A stretch of 64,000 bases of DNA from Candidatus Leptofilum proximum (GTDB taxonomy: Bacteria; Chloroflexota; Anaerolineae; Promineifilales; Promineifilaceae), in contig JADJXK010000002.1 in the NCBI GenBank assembly GCA_016710325.1, positions 5,704,001 to 5,768,000 of the forward strand, read 5' to 3'. Made by a program: the position numbers and the translations under genes. Below, in pieces: positions 25,901-34,510 of this stretch. Below the pieces are notes generated by a model. It saw only the letters and a program-made list of their open reading frames with translations. It had not been told where the DNA came from and searched no databases. The stretch's first letter is position 1. Every line of letters begins with the position of its first letter.

Positions 25901-26480
25901 CCGCTTCTTCTAGCGGTTCGATTGCAAGCCAGCGCGAGGCCGCCCGGATGGCGGCCGCAAAATCCTGCTGTTCCAGGAAAAAGAAGGCAAGCTGTTGTAT
26001 CGCGGCCAGCACCCGCAGCCGCAGCCGTTCCTGTTCAATGATGGCCCATTCGTTAAACCGGTCCGCATTGCGTACCAGGAAATTTTCCAGGAAGTCGCCC
26101 CGGTAGTTTTGCAGGGTGGTTTCCAGGCGGGCAGCGCTGAGGGGAGTGAGCGGCTGGGGAACGGCGGAAAGTTCGGTTTGGAGAACGGCCGTATCCAGCC
26201 AATACGCCTCGGCCTGATTAAACGCCAGCGTGGCGCCGTCACTCAATAAGTAGTCACCAAGTTTGGGGCGCAGTTGGGTAAGCACCGTGCGCAGGTTGGA
26301 AAGCGCCTGCCGGGTGGAGCCCGTTTCCCACAGCAGGTCGGCCAGCACTTCGCGGGGCTGCGGCTGGCCGGTGTGGGCGAGGTAAACAAACAGGGCCAGT
26401 GCCTTGCTGCTGCGGAAAGAGCCAACAGGTTCGCCATTGATATCTAACTGCAAGGAACCGAGTAGCCGAATGGTGAGCAT
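22902..26480 (-). CDS. BTAD/NB-ARC/TPR transcriptional regulator (SARP-MalT-like)
   Basis: A 1192-residue regulator. Residues 1-95 form a winged-helix DNA-binding domain (MLTIRLLGSLQLDINGEPV). About 100-245 is the bacterial transcriptional activation domain (AYWLDTAVLQTEL, then the helical repeats). About 290-600 is a STAND NTPase of NB-ARC type with Walker A GVGGMGKTRLA, Walker B LLILDNLEHLL and a following LLITSRE. The rest is TPR-like helical repeats. Such proteins are ATP-dependent switches that activate transcription after sensing a ligand or partner. ATG 26480 matches the domain start better than the upstream in-frame ATG at 26564. Direct repeats with 11-bp spacing lie just upstream and may be its operator, with divergent targets downstream at 26597. 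Confidence 0.85.
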   Translation of the reverse strand: MLTIRLLGSLQLDINGEPVGSFRSSKALALFVYLAHTGQPQPREVLADLLWETGSTRQALSNLRTVLTQLRPKLGDYLLSDGATLAFNQAEAYWLDTAVLQTELSAVPQPLTPLSAARLETTLQNYRGDFLENFLVRNADRFNEWAIIEQERLRLRVLAAIQQLAFFFLEQQDFAAAIRAASRWLAIEPLEEAGHRSLMQAQALSGQRSAALQQYETCRELLAVELGLEPEETTQLLATQIEAGQFSAPLGKPQTAVSPSQTVAVPSAAQIPHNLQFTPFSFFGRLAEQGTVINHLQTPTSRLLTLTGVGGMGKTRLALVTAVQLLTNYAEKFPDGLFFLPLAALDSPNQLAATLAEVLKIPLKPEEDQPLLHQITAVLQTKKLLLILDNLEHLLEQGGRAFVQTLLENTADLKLLITSREPLDIAGESVLPLEGLTLPPETAVALNAPAAQLFQQAARRIQPAFSLTPADAPALRQLCRWLMGMPLALELAGAWADTLSLGDMVAEVEQNVDFLQALSTDRPGRQHSLRAVFNTTWQRLTPAEQALWPRLALFQNGFTFDAAQGALTASRPLLAQLVKKSLLQFDKSARRYSLHALLQQFGREMLSNEAAARDQLALARHYCIWLGRQLPNLHGGAQQETAAALIADWQNIRRAWFHACAAQQIDWLTAAAEPFNHFCLWRGNHLDALEALRAALEVTQPNATAAAQRLQALLLTWLALHHYEIGQLDQHQAALAAAAAVLEQPSLPPAEVRFERAFLRREQAKQWRKNDLDRAEAAYEESIRLFHELGETWQEVLSLVWLGDVVGRRHDWARMAQITQQMLALQEKLGDQRGMTFSLFRLAMQSVRQLKLKEAEKLVQQALEKSQALGDTELVAHALHSLGIVLLRGGRFVEAEAALQESLALTTEGSQDHVMLKDNLHMLGFHSLWQKNFARAEHFFRRALATGQQQQVVTTVADSLGFMGWNNLLAGRLADAQHDLLQAAQSGDKNRARNEQRWANPLGLAWLHLGDYQQAARWAAVAPTRIDAGSLQLGLLAVEERPLLERQSTLQQLVITFRQRGSRPNFPDLGETRGIAALTAAHVNLVEEGWLQACEVLQEALDTRQWLLLLYGLAAAARLQVHAEALADATRLLALVETFPLVQASRWFDAVLRQPVAAAIQLLPSAQRAALKATAQRQDPWQTAVALLQHLA

Positions 26481-26497
26481 GAGGACACTGCTTGCTG

Positions 26498-26517
26498 TGT
26501 AAGCGCTTTGTAAGCGC
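26498..26517. promoter_or_regulatory. Direct repeats with 11-bp period between divergent genes
   Basis: TGTAAGCGC occurs at 26498-26506 and again at 26509-26517, an 11-bp period. SARP-type BTAD regulators are known to bind short direct repeats spaced by about one helical turn. The site sits 17 bases upstream of the BTAD gene start and upstream of the divergent pair at 26597. Autoregulation is an inference. Confidence 0.45.
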
Positions 26518-26596
26518 AGGTCACGGTAGGATGCGATTGTAGATAAGAACGGGCCGTAAGGCAATACAGAATCGCTATTTGGAGGGCAGCAATGAT

Positions 26597-26803
26597 TTGA
26601 CGCACATTTACGTTTTGCGGATCTGGCGAGGGCAGGCCACCGGCGCTCTCCGGATCACCTTAAAAGCGGTGGCCAGCGGCGATGTTCATCATTTTGTGGA
26701 TGGTACGGCCGTAACCGATTTCTTGGAAAAAGAGTTGGCGAAAGTGGCTGGCAAAGATCACGGTACCAACCGATTGGAAAAATTAAATACCGATAAGGAG
26801 TAA
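26597..26803 (+). CDS. Small protein of unknown function
   Basis: A 68-residue protein starting at TTG 26597 with GGAGGG about 11 bases upstream. The in-frame TTG at 26579 overlaps that Shine-Dalgarno. It reads LTHIYVLRIWRGQATGALRITL, with a basic, beta-rich start and a VHHFVDGTAVTDFLEKEL helix. It resembles short proteins I have seen beside BTAD-type regulators, but I cannot name a family. The stop is six bases before the next gene, whose Shine-Dalgarno (AAGGAG) lies in its last codons. This favours a real, co-translated gene. Confidence 0.55.
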   Translation: MTHIYVLRIWRGQATGALRITLKAVASGDVHHFVDGTAVTDFLEKELAKVAGKDHGTNRLEKLNTDKE

Positions 26804-26809
26804 AAAATC

Positions 26810-28291
26810 ATGGCAAATAGAGGTTCGCTTTTAAAGAGTGGGGATTACCTACAGGCAGGAGATTACCTGGTTTCAGCAAATGGTCTGTTTTGTGCATTCT
26901 TGTTTGAGGATGGCAATTTATGCATTTACAACAGTCCCGTACCCAATGCCAGTGCCTTCATGTGGGCTTCTGGGGCGCAGGCAGCTTTGGGGCCCAAATG
27001 CGCCTATTTGTTTGAGGATGGCAATCTGTGCATTTACAACAGCCCCACGCCCGATGGCAATACCTTCATGTGGGCTTCCGGTCCGCAGGTGGCGTCAGGC
27101 CCAAAATGCGCCTATCTGCACGATGATGGCAACTTATGCCTTTACAACAGCCCGACACCCGATGTCAGTACTTATATTTGGGGATCAGGGTCTACGCTTC
27201 AAGCTATTGGCCCCAGTTATGAAATTGATATTGCCGAAGCCAAACGGGCTGATTTGCACTGGGTGCATCAAGATGATGCGTCCAGCCGTGGCACGACTTT
27301 TCTGGCAAACCTGTTCACCGCTGCAACAAATGGCGGCGACAAGGTTGAGGATGTTTTTCGGGAATGGGCTGCATTGGTGCAAGAAGCGCAAAGTGCCCAT
27401 CCGCTTATCGGGAGTGTTCTGTCTGCCGGTTCGGCATCGATGGGATCGGCCGCATTGGCGATGGCCAGGCAGGGTAAATTGCTGCCTTATCTCAAGCAAA
27501 TGGCTCGCGGTGGGGCCAGCGCCGCCCAGGAAACGGCCGTTTCTGCCAGAGGGAATGCCATGGCCTTGCGTCAGGCGGCGATCGATGCGCGTGAAGCGGC
27601 CACCCGTGCGGGCACCCAGGAAGCCGCTGATGTGGCTGATACAGCAGAAGCCACCGCTGCCGAAGCCGAAGCAGAAGCTGGCCTGGCTGAAGCGGCTGCC
27701 AGCGAAATTGTTACCCTGTCGGCTACTGGCGTTGGCGCGATAATTGTGGGCGTGGCGGCGTTAACGATGGCTGCCTTGCTGCCGTTCATGGAGGAGGATC
27801 AGCAGCAAGTTCATATTATTGTGAATGATTCGCCTTATGAGCTGAACTTTGCGCCAACGCGCCATTTGTACAACCATCACGGCAAAACGATTTCTTTGCC
27901 AGCAGGCCACGACCCGATTGCGACAATCCCAGGTCGGCAGGCAGATGGCACCGTGGCGATGACGGTGTTTGGCTTCAAGAAGGATGATGCGGCTTTGTAT
28001 GGCTGTGAAGGCGCCTACCAGCTAACGGCGAATCCCACAGTGGCCAACGGCGCGGCAGCGCTGCCCAATGGGCTAAAGTGTTTTTACTACCAGCCACTGA
28101 ATGGGAATAATGGCATCGCGGCCAATGTTTTGTCGGATGCGAACCTGCGCGATTTTTGGGCCATGTATGAGCGCGAGGATTCGCGTCTGGTGGATGCAAC
28201 TTACAACAATGCTGTTGGCCTGGCCGTTTATGCGGGTCTCAATTCGCACGATGGTGGTTCTGGCAAGACTGTGATTTACATCAAAGGCTAA
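26810..28291 (+). CDS. B-lectin-like repeat protein with membrane-spanning segment (possible pore former)
   Basis: A 493-residue protein without a signal peptide. The N-terminus (about 15-135) has three bulb-lectin-like units, each with an EDGNLCIYNSPTP-type strand and WASG turn. A helical, Ala/Glu-rich part follows (about 140-300). It ends in a coiled-coil-like stretch (EAADVADTAEATAAEAEAE) and a hydrophobic segment GVGAIIVGVAALTMAALLPF (about 305-325). The C-terminal domain (about 335-493) is beta-rich, beginning VHIIVNDSPYELNF. I do not recognise this combination. The lectin plus helix plus membrane segment plus C-terminal beta domain resembles the layout of some pore-forming toxins, but that is only an inference. 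It is co-transcribed with the small protein and lies under the divergent BTAD regulator. Confidence 0.6.
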   Translation: MANRGSLLKSGDYLQAGDYLVSANGLFCAFLFEDGNLCIYNSPVPNASAFMWASGAQAALGPKCAYLFEDGNLCIYNSPTPDGNTFMWASGPQVASGPKCAYLHDDGNLCLYNSPTPDVSTYIWGSGSTLQAIGPSYEIDIAEAKRADLHWVHQDDASSRGTTFLANLFTAATNGGDKVEDVFREWAALVQEAQSAHPLIGSVLSAGSASMGSAALAMARQGKLLPYLKQMARGGASAAQETAVSARGNAMALRQAAIDAREAATRAGTQEAADVADTAEATAAEAEAEAGLAEAAASEIVTLSATGVGAIIVGVAALTMAALLPFMEEDQQQVHIIVNDSPYELNFAPTRHLYNHHGKTISLPAGHDPIATIPGRQADGTVAMTVFGFKKDDAALYGCEGAYQLTANPTVANGAAALPNGLKCFYYQPLNGNNGIAANVLSDANLRDFWAMYEREDSRLVDATYNNAVGLAVYAGLNSHDGGSGKTVIYIKG

Positions 28292-28315
28292 CACGTGGCT
28301 TCTGTTGTTATGGAT

Positions 28316-28350
28316 GACGGCCGTTTCCCACGCAGGAACGGCCGTCTTTT
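28316..28350 (+). terminator. Terminator built from two ACGGCCGT octamers
   Basis: GACGGCCGTT (28316-28325) pairs perfectly with AACGGCCGTC (28337-28346) and is followed by TTTT. It stands 25 bases after the stop of the lectin-like gene. Confidence 0.75.
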
Positions 28351-28392
28351 CCTGTATTGCTGTAGTCGCTTGCGGGAAATCCAGCCATTTTT

Positions 28393-28424
28393 AAGCGATT
28401 GAGGCGATATAAAAGCGATACGAT
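28393..28424. promoter_or_regulatory. AAGCGAT-type direct repeats upstream of the kinase gene
   Basis: GCGAT words occur at 28395, 28404 and 28415, with CGAT at 28421, separated by 9-11 bp. Part of it (GGCGATATAAAAGCGATA) is repeated at 34691-34710 as GAGCGATATAAAAGTGATAT upstream of the next gene. It is likely a regulator-binding site. No promoter of good quality was found nearby. Confidence 0.4.
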
Positions 28425-28555
28425 CTTAACCTCGGCATTTTATTTTGCTTTTCAATAACAAATCATTATCATAGAATGACTCCACCAGCATCATTTTCTC
28501 ACCGTGCTCACAACGTACTCCATAAGGCCCAAAAACCTATGAGGAAATAAAGCGT

Positions 28556-31500
28556 ATGAAGCAAACACCTTCTTTCGGGGAGATATTGCGCGAGCGCCGT
28601 TCGCTGCTGGGTTTAACCCAGGCCGAGCTGGCGCGCCGGGCGGGATGTGCGCCGATTACCGTGCGCAAGATGGAGGGGGATGGGTTACGGCCGTCTGTCC
28701 AACTGGCCGAATTGTTGGCCCTGGCTTTGCAGATTCCTGAAGGTGAACAGACTAGCTTCGTCCGCCTGGCCCGCCAGGAAAAGCCGATTACGCCCATTCC
28801 CCGGCCAACCCCGTCTGCAGCCGAGATTGGCCTGGAAGACCTCACTGGCCGGGCGGTAAAAGGCTTTCAGCTGGCCGAGCTGATTGGGTCCGGCGGTTTT
28901 GGCGTGGTATACCGGGCGGTGCAGCCTTCGGTGCAGCGCGATGTGGCCGTGAAAATCATCCTGCCGCGCTTTGCCAACCATCCCACCTTCATCCGCCGCT
29001 TCGAAGCCGAGGCGCACCTTGTGGCCCGGTTGGAGCATCCCCACATCGTGCCCCTGTACGATTACTGGCGTGAGCCCAATGCCGCTTACCTGATTATGCG
29101 CTTGCTGCGTGCTGGCAGCCTGGACAAGCTGCTGCAACAGGGTCCGCTGGAGTTGAGTCTGTTCCGGCAGATCGTTTTCCAGGTCGGCCAGGCGCTGGCC
29201 GTAGCCCACGCTAACAATGTGGTCCACCGTGACATCAAGCCAGCCAATATTTTGCTGGACGATGCCCAAAATGCGTACCTGGGTGATTTTGGCATTGCCA
29301 AAATGCTTGACCTGGCCAGTGATGACGCCTTGACGGATGATGGTGCGCTGATTGGTTCGCCCGCCTATATTTCGCCAGAGCAGATACAGAATGAGCCGAT
29401 ACGGCCGTCCAGCGACATTTACTGCTTCGGCTTGCTGCTGTTTGAAATGCTGACCGGGCGCAAGGCGTTTCCTGGCCCCACGCCGCTGGCTTATTTGCAG
29501 CAGCACTTGAATGAGCCAGTGCCCTCGCTGATCAGCATCAATCCCAGTCTGCCACCGGCTTTGGAAGAAATGATCAACCGGACGACGGCCAAAGACCCCC
29601 GAGATCGCTTCCCTCATATGAGTGACCTGCTGACGCGCCTGGAAATGGTGCTAGCCCCCTCTGTGTTGGAATTGGGGTTGCCCCTGGCCGACATTGACGC
29701 CGCCCTGCTGCCCCTGACCACGCAGGAAATTGCGGCTCTGGAGAACCCTTACCGTGGGTTGCAGGCCTTTTCAGAATCGGATGCCGACAACTATTTTGGC
29801 CGCGAAACGCTGGTGCAGGAACTGCTGAGCAAATTGTCGAACGGCAGCGATCTGGAGCGTTTTTTGGCGGTGGTTGGTCCCAGCGGCAGCGGCAAATCGT
29901 CGTTGGTGAAGGCGGGGCTGCTGCCGGCACTGCGCCGGGGTGGCCTGCCCGGTTCCGATGAGTGGTTTATTGTGGATATGACCCCGGGCGACCAGCCGTG
30001 GCAGGAACTGGAGGCAGCCATGCTGCGGGTGGCGGTTGATCCACCGGACAGTTTGCTGACCCACCTTCAGGAGGGGCCACGCGGCTTGCTGCGGGCCGTC
30101 CAGCGCTGCCTGCCCGACGATGGGGAGATGGAATTGGTACTGCTCATCGACCAGTTTGAGGAGTTGTTCACCCTGGTGGCCGATGAAGCGGTGCGGGAAG
30201 CGTTTTTGCAAAGTTTGGTAACGGCCGTTCTCGACCCTCAATCCCGTGTGCGAATTGTGATTACCCTGCGGGCTGATTTTACGGATCGGCCGTTGCAGTA
30301 CGTAGACTTTGGCGAGCTCATGGAGCAGCGGCTGGCGCTGGTGCTGCCGCTTACGCCGGACGAGCTGACCCAGGCGATTACCAGGCCAGTAGAAAAGTTA
30401 GGCATGGCCATGTCGCCAGAGTTGGTATCGACGATCATCCAGGATGTGGGCAACCAGCCAGGGATGCTGCCGCTCCTCCAATATGCCCTGACAGAGCTTT
30501 TTGAGCAGCGCCAGGGGCGGACCCTCACCCTGGAAAATTATAAACAAACCGGCGGTGTGGCCGGGGCGCTGGCCCGCCGTGCCGACGAAATTTTCACCCA
30601 CCTGGATGCTGCCGGGCAGGAGGCCACACGCCAGCTGTTTTTGCGGCTCATCACGCTGGGCGAAGGCAGTGAAGACACCCGGCGGCGTGTCCTGTTGGCT
30701 GAATTGGAGTCGATGCCGGTAATGTCGCTTCGCGACCGCTTCGCGCACAGTAATCAGTTGTCGGTAAACGGAAAACGGAGGGTTGAGCACCGCTTGCGGA
30801 ACACCGATTACGGTTCACCGATTACCGATTACGGAAAATACCGCTTGCTCACGTTTGACCGTGACCCGGTAACGCGTGGCCCAACGGTAGAAGTGGCGCA
30901 TGAGGCGCTGCTGCGGGAGTGGCCGCGATTGCGAAACTGGCTGCGGGATGGCCGTGAGGACGTGCGTCGTCAGCGGCTGTTGGCCCAGGCAGCGGCGCAG
31001 TGGCAGCAGAACAGTCAGGACGACAGCTACCTGCTGCGGGGCAGCCGCCTGACCGCTTTTGAAGCGTGGGCCGAAGCCACCACCGTGGCGCTCACGGCCG
31101 AGGAACATCACTTTTTGCAAACCAGCATCACGGCGCGCGATGAGCGCCACGCGACCGAAGAAGCCCGCCGCCAGCGTGAGTTAGAGACAGCCAAACAGTT
31201 GGCCAAGGAGCAAACCCGGCGAGCCGAAGAACAGGCTCAAGCTGCCCGCTCTTTGCGTAAGCGAGCATTATTCTTGACCGGCGCGTTGATTCTTGCTGCC
31301 ATTTTGGCGATACTGGCTACCAGTTTTGCTAATTCATCAAGCAACAATGCAGAATTGGCCGCTTCCCGAGAAGCAGAAGCGCTAACTAACTTGAACCTCG
31401 CTGCCACGAATGAGTCTAATGCAATAACGAACGCCAGTTTGGCTGCTACACGAGAAGCCGAGGCAGAAATAGAGCGAGCTGCTGCAGAAACAGAAGCAAG

Positions 31501-34500
31501 TTTTCGGGCGACAGCAGAAGCTGTGGCTGAACAGCAGTTAGTATTGGCTCAGGAAAGCGAACGTAATGCTTTAGAAGCCTATAGTCTCTCTCTCGCGGCA
31601 AATGCCAGACAAGTATTTGATGAAGGTGAGCGAGAATTGGGATTGCTATTGGCCCTGGCTGCAAATGGAATTGACAATCCGCCTTTAACTTCCTGGCAAA
31701 CATTGGTAAATATCGCTTATGCGCCAGGAGCCCGGCAGCAAATCGATTATGGTCAAACGCTTTATGAACTTAGTGTGAGTCACGATGGTCGTTTTGTGGC
31801 TGCCGGTGCATTGGATGGAACTGTTGTGGTTTGGGAATTAGAAAGCGGGGAAATAATCAAGGAATTAGTTGGGCACGAAAGGGAGGCACATTCTGTTGTT
31901 TTTAGTCCAGATGATCGTTTTGTTTTGTCTGGATCGGTAGATCGCTCGGCTATTCTTTGGGATTTTGCGACTGGGGAAATTGTTCATCGCTTAGAAATAG
32001 ACACCGGGATTGTTGGGGGTGCTGCCTTTACCCCAGATGGTAAACAGGCCTTGCTTGGCATGAATAATGCGTCTGATTTTAGTGAACTTATACTTTGGGA
32101 TCTGGCTACGGGTGAAGTAATTAGCCGTTTTGGGGCGGATGAGGAAGGAAACCAGCAAGGTATCCAAAGTTTAGCAGTAAGCCCAGATGGTCAAATTGCA
32201 TTAGTCGGGGCGGGAAGCAATTCTTTGAATAATCAGCATCCCCTTGTTCTCTGGAATATTGAGACACAAGAAGTTATACGTTACGTAGGTGATAGTGTGG
32301 ACTGGGTTAACGGCGTTGCCATCAGCCCAGATGGGAAATTTGGCTTGGCAGCTTATTCATCAGCTAGCCATATTGGTTACTATAATTTGGAAACAGGCGA
32401 GCTCATTCATCAGCTAGACGGACATACAGGTGATGCCGTTGCCGTAGCCTTTAGCCCAAATGGACGAACTGCGCTTTCCAGTGGGCTTGAAGGTTCAATT
32501 GTTTGGTGGGACCTGGCCACGGGCACTGTCCTGGAGAAGTTTTATGGGCATTCGGATTCTATTTTTGGCCTGACATTTATTAATGATGGACAGGCAGCTT
32601 CCACTTCCCTGGATGGAACCATTTTAATATGGGACCTGACTAGCAAGTGGCAACTGAATCAATGGGCAGCCGAGCACCAGGGAAACTTGTTAGGCGCTAC
32701 TAGTCTGGCAATCAGCCCAAATGGTCGCTACGCTCTATCTGGCACGGGCGGCAGCAAATTTAGCTTGTTCATTAATCAGAATGCCCCGTTCCCTGGTGCA
32801 AATGGGTTGATACTTTGGGATTACGGATCGGGTGAACTGCTTGACCAGTTCTATGGACACGATCTGGGCATAAACGATATCGCCTTTACACCTGATAGCC
32901 GATGGGCCTTAACTGCTTCAACCGATAGCACATTGATTTTGTGGAATTTAAGCAGTGGCAACCAACTCAAGAGGCTAACAGCTCATTCCTCCAGTGTTAA
33001 TGCAGTGGATATTAGCAGCGATGGTAACTATGCACTTTCGGCTTCAGTAGATAATCAGGTCATCTATTGGGATTTACAAACTGGGAAGGTCTTACAACGT
33101 ATGGTTGGCCACTTTAATGGAAGTGGTATTAATGACGTTGCGTTTTTGCCCGGAGATCACTTAGCTGTCTCAGCAGCCTGGGATGGCAGCATCATTATTT
33201 GGGATTTAGCCACGGGCCAACAGATTAAACGGTTGACTGCTTTGACAGGTAATATAAGCTTCCTGTCTGGCGGTGCGAGTGCACTTAGCGTAAGTAACAA
33301 TGGATTACAGTTGCTGGTAGCAAACAGATCACATATTTATCTATGGGATTTGGAAGCTGGATTATCTATTAACGAGTTTGTCGGCCATCCTGCTAACGTA
33401 ACCAGTGTGGAAATGAATCCGAGTCAGCAGGCATTTGCATCAATAGATCCTGAGGGCGGTATCTATATGTGGGATTTATCAACGGGAAAGATAATTCGCC
33501 ATTTTCCTACTAAAGGTATTTTGGTTGCGATCAGTCCCGATGGGCAAACCGCTTTATCTGCTTCAGTGGATGGATCAATTATAAAGTGGCAGCTGGCAGA
33601 ACCATCGCCAGCAGAGCTTATTGACTGGCTTCCAAGAAACAGATTGCTCCGAGAATTGACCTGCCTAGAGAGAGAAACTTATCGTATTTTACCTTTGTGT
33701 GAAGGCGAAATTGCCCAAACAACAACTGCCGATTTATTGAGGATTGTGCAAGAGACAACCACTTTAATTCAGACTGGATCTGATCCAGACCCATCGCCTC
33801 AAGTAGCCGCTCCACTGGATTTGTTACCACCTGAATATCCGGAGTATGAAGCGGTTGTTGGTGAAAATCGTGGCAGTTTGGTGCGCGATCAGTTTGATAT
33901 CTGGCGCTATGAGGGGCATGCCGGTGAGGTGCTCAACCTGCACATGGTGGCTGATAATCCTATACAAGAAAATATAGGGTCAGTATTTGATTGGTATGAT
34001 GCTGGTTTGCTTGATCCGCTGCTGTTCATTATTGCTCCTGATGGATCACTGCTTGGCCGGGGGGATGATAGCTTGACCGCAGATGGTTCAATATTGTCTG
34101 ACGCTCAAATTAATGGGGTGGTATTACCACAAGATGGAGTTTACCAGATACAGGCGCGCAGCTATTTGGATGGATTTGAAGGCGCGTATTCGCTTTTTAT
34201 TGAGTCAGCCGAAAGCCTCATAATTGATCCACTTGTCCTTGCGGAGTATGAAGGGCATTATCTAGAGGGTCCATGGCAATTTGATGTGTTCGTTACTGTT
34301 GAGGAGGGAAAATTACAACTCTATACAGAACAGTTCGGTCAGCTATTTGATTTGGTACCCACTAGTGAAACGGAATTTGTGGATAGAGACGGCAGTATTA
34401 TCGTTTTCACGCGTGATGAGGCGGGGCGTGTGAATGGATATGATATATGGGTATCCTTAGTTCATTCGGTTGGGGGTCATTGGTACCGGGCAGAAAAGCT

Positions 34501-34510
34501 TGATGATTAG
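28556..34510 (+). CDS. XRE-HTH/Ser-Thr kinase/nSTAND NTPase/WD40 signalling protein
   Basis: A 1984-residue protein. Residues about 8-62 form an XRE-type HTH (LTQAELARRAGCAPITVRKME). About 103-365 is a Hanks-type kinase with GSGGFG, AVKII, HRDIKPAN (His224) and DFG (Asp244). About 397-840 is an nSTAND-type NTPase with Walker A GPSGSGKSS (441-449) and Walker B LVLLIDQFEELF. A coiled coil and membrane segment (about 904-925) follow. The rest is about 13-14 WD40-like blades (about 1065-1685, many with LWDLATG) and a C-terminal PPC-like domain. Kinase and HTH should be cytosolic, the propeller on the far side. About 30 residues (around 732-760) derive from an inserted palindromic array. From about 31.3 kb the DNA becomes AT-richer and lacks ACGGCCGT. 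Confidence 0.85.
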   Translation: MKQTPSFGEILRERRSLLGLTQAELARRAGCAPITVRKMEGDGLRPSVQLAELLALALQIPEGEQTSFVRLARQEKPITPIPRPTPSAAEIGLEDLTGRAVKGFQLAELIGSGGFGVVYRAVQPSVQRDVAVKIILPRFANHPTFIRRFEAEAHLVARLEHPHIVPLYDYWREPNAAYLIMRLLRAGSLDKLLQQGPLELSLFRQIVFQVGQALAVAHANNVVHRDIKPANILLDDAQNAYLGDFGIAKMLDLASDDALTDDGALIGSPAYISPEQIQNEPIRPSSDIYCFGLLLFEMLTGRKAFPGPTPLAYLQQHLNEPVPSLISINPSLPPALEEMINRTTAKDPRDRFPHMSDLLTRLEMVLAPSVLELGLPLADIDAALLPLTTQEIAALENPYRGLQAFSESDADNYFGRETLVQELLSKLSNGSDLERFLAVVGPSGSGKSSLVKAGLLPALRRGGLPGSDEWFIVDMTPGDQPWQELEAAMLRVAVDPPDSLLTHLQEGPRGLLRAVQRCLPDDGEMELVLLIDQFEELFTLVADEAVREAFLQSLVTAVLDPQSRVRIVITLRADFTDRPLQYVDFGELMEQRLALVLPLTPDELTQAITRPVEKLGMAMSPELVSTIIQDVGNQPGMLPLLQYALTELFEQRQGRTLTLENYKQTGGVAGALARRADEIFTHLDAAGQEATRQLFLRLITLGEGSEDTRRRVLLAELESMPVMSLRDRFAHSNQLSVNGKRRVEHRLRNTDYGSPITDYGKYRLLTFDRDPVTRGPTVEVAHEALLREWPRLRNWLRDGREDVRRQRLLAQAAAQWQQNSQDDSYLLRGSRLTAFEAWAEATTVALTAEEHHFLQTSITARDERHATEEARRQRELETAKQLAKEQTRRAEEQAQAARSLRKRALFLTGALILAAILAILATSFANSSSNNAELAASREAEALTNLNLAATNESNAITNASLAATREAEAEIERAAAETEASFRATAEAVAEQQLVLAQESERNALEAYSLSLAANARQVFDEGERELGLLLALAANGIDNPPLTSWQTLVNIAYAPGARQQIDYGQTLYELSVSHDGRFVAAGALDGTVVVWELESGEIIKELVGHEREAHSVVFSPDDRFVLSGSVDRSAILWDFATGEIVHRLEIDTGIVGGAAFTPDGKQALLGMNNASDFSELILWDLATGEVISRFGADEEGNQQGIQSLAVSPDGQIALVGAGSNSLNNQHPLVLWNIETQEVIRYVGDSVDWVNGVAISPDGKFGLAAYSSASHIGYYNLETGELIHQLDGHTGDAVAVAFSPNGRTALSSGLEGSIVWWDLATGTVLEKFYGHSDSIFGLTFINDGQAASTSLDGTILIWDLTSKWQLNQWAAEHQGNLLGATSLAISPNGRYALSGTGGSKFSLFINQNAPFPGANGLILWDYGSGELLDQFYGHDLGINDIAFTPDSRWALTASTDSTLILWNLSSGNQLKRLTAHSSSVNAVDISSDGNYALSASVDNQVIYWDLQTGKVLQRMVGHFNGSGINDVAFLPGDHLAVSAAWDGSIIIWDLATGQQIKRLTALTGNISFLSGGASALSVSNNGLQLLVANRSHIYLWDLEAGLSINEFVGHPANVTSVEMNPSQQAFASIDPEGGIYMWDLSTGKIIRHFPTKGILVAISPDGQTALSASVDGSIIKWQLAEPSPAELIDWLPRNRLLRELTCLERETYRILPLCEGEIAQTTTADLLRIVQETTTLIQTGSDPDPSPQVAAPLDLLPPEYPEYEAVVGENRGSLVRDQFDIWRYEGHAGEVLNLHMVADNPIQENIGSVFDWYDAGLLDPLLFIIAPDGSLLGRGDDSLTADGSILSDAQINGVVLPQDGVYQIQARSYLDGFEGAYSLFIESAESLIIDPLVLAEYEGHYLEGPWQFDVFVTVEEGKLQLYTEQFGQLFDLVPTSETEFVDRDGSIIVFTRDEAGRVNGYDIWVSLVHSVGGHWYRAEKLDD
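30750..30834. repeat. CGGTAATCGG-family array inserted in frame in the kinase-NTPase gene
   Basis: TAATCAGTTGTCGGTAAACGG on the left faces ACCGATTACGG, TTCACCGATTACCGATTACGG on the right. The translated insert reads around NTDYGSPITDYG and separates the NTPase from sequence (YRLLTFDRDPVTRGPTVEVAHE) that is normally continuous in this domain family. Confidence 0.85.
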
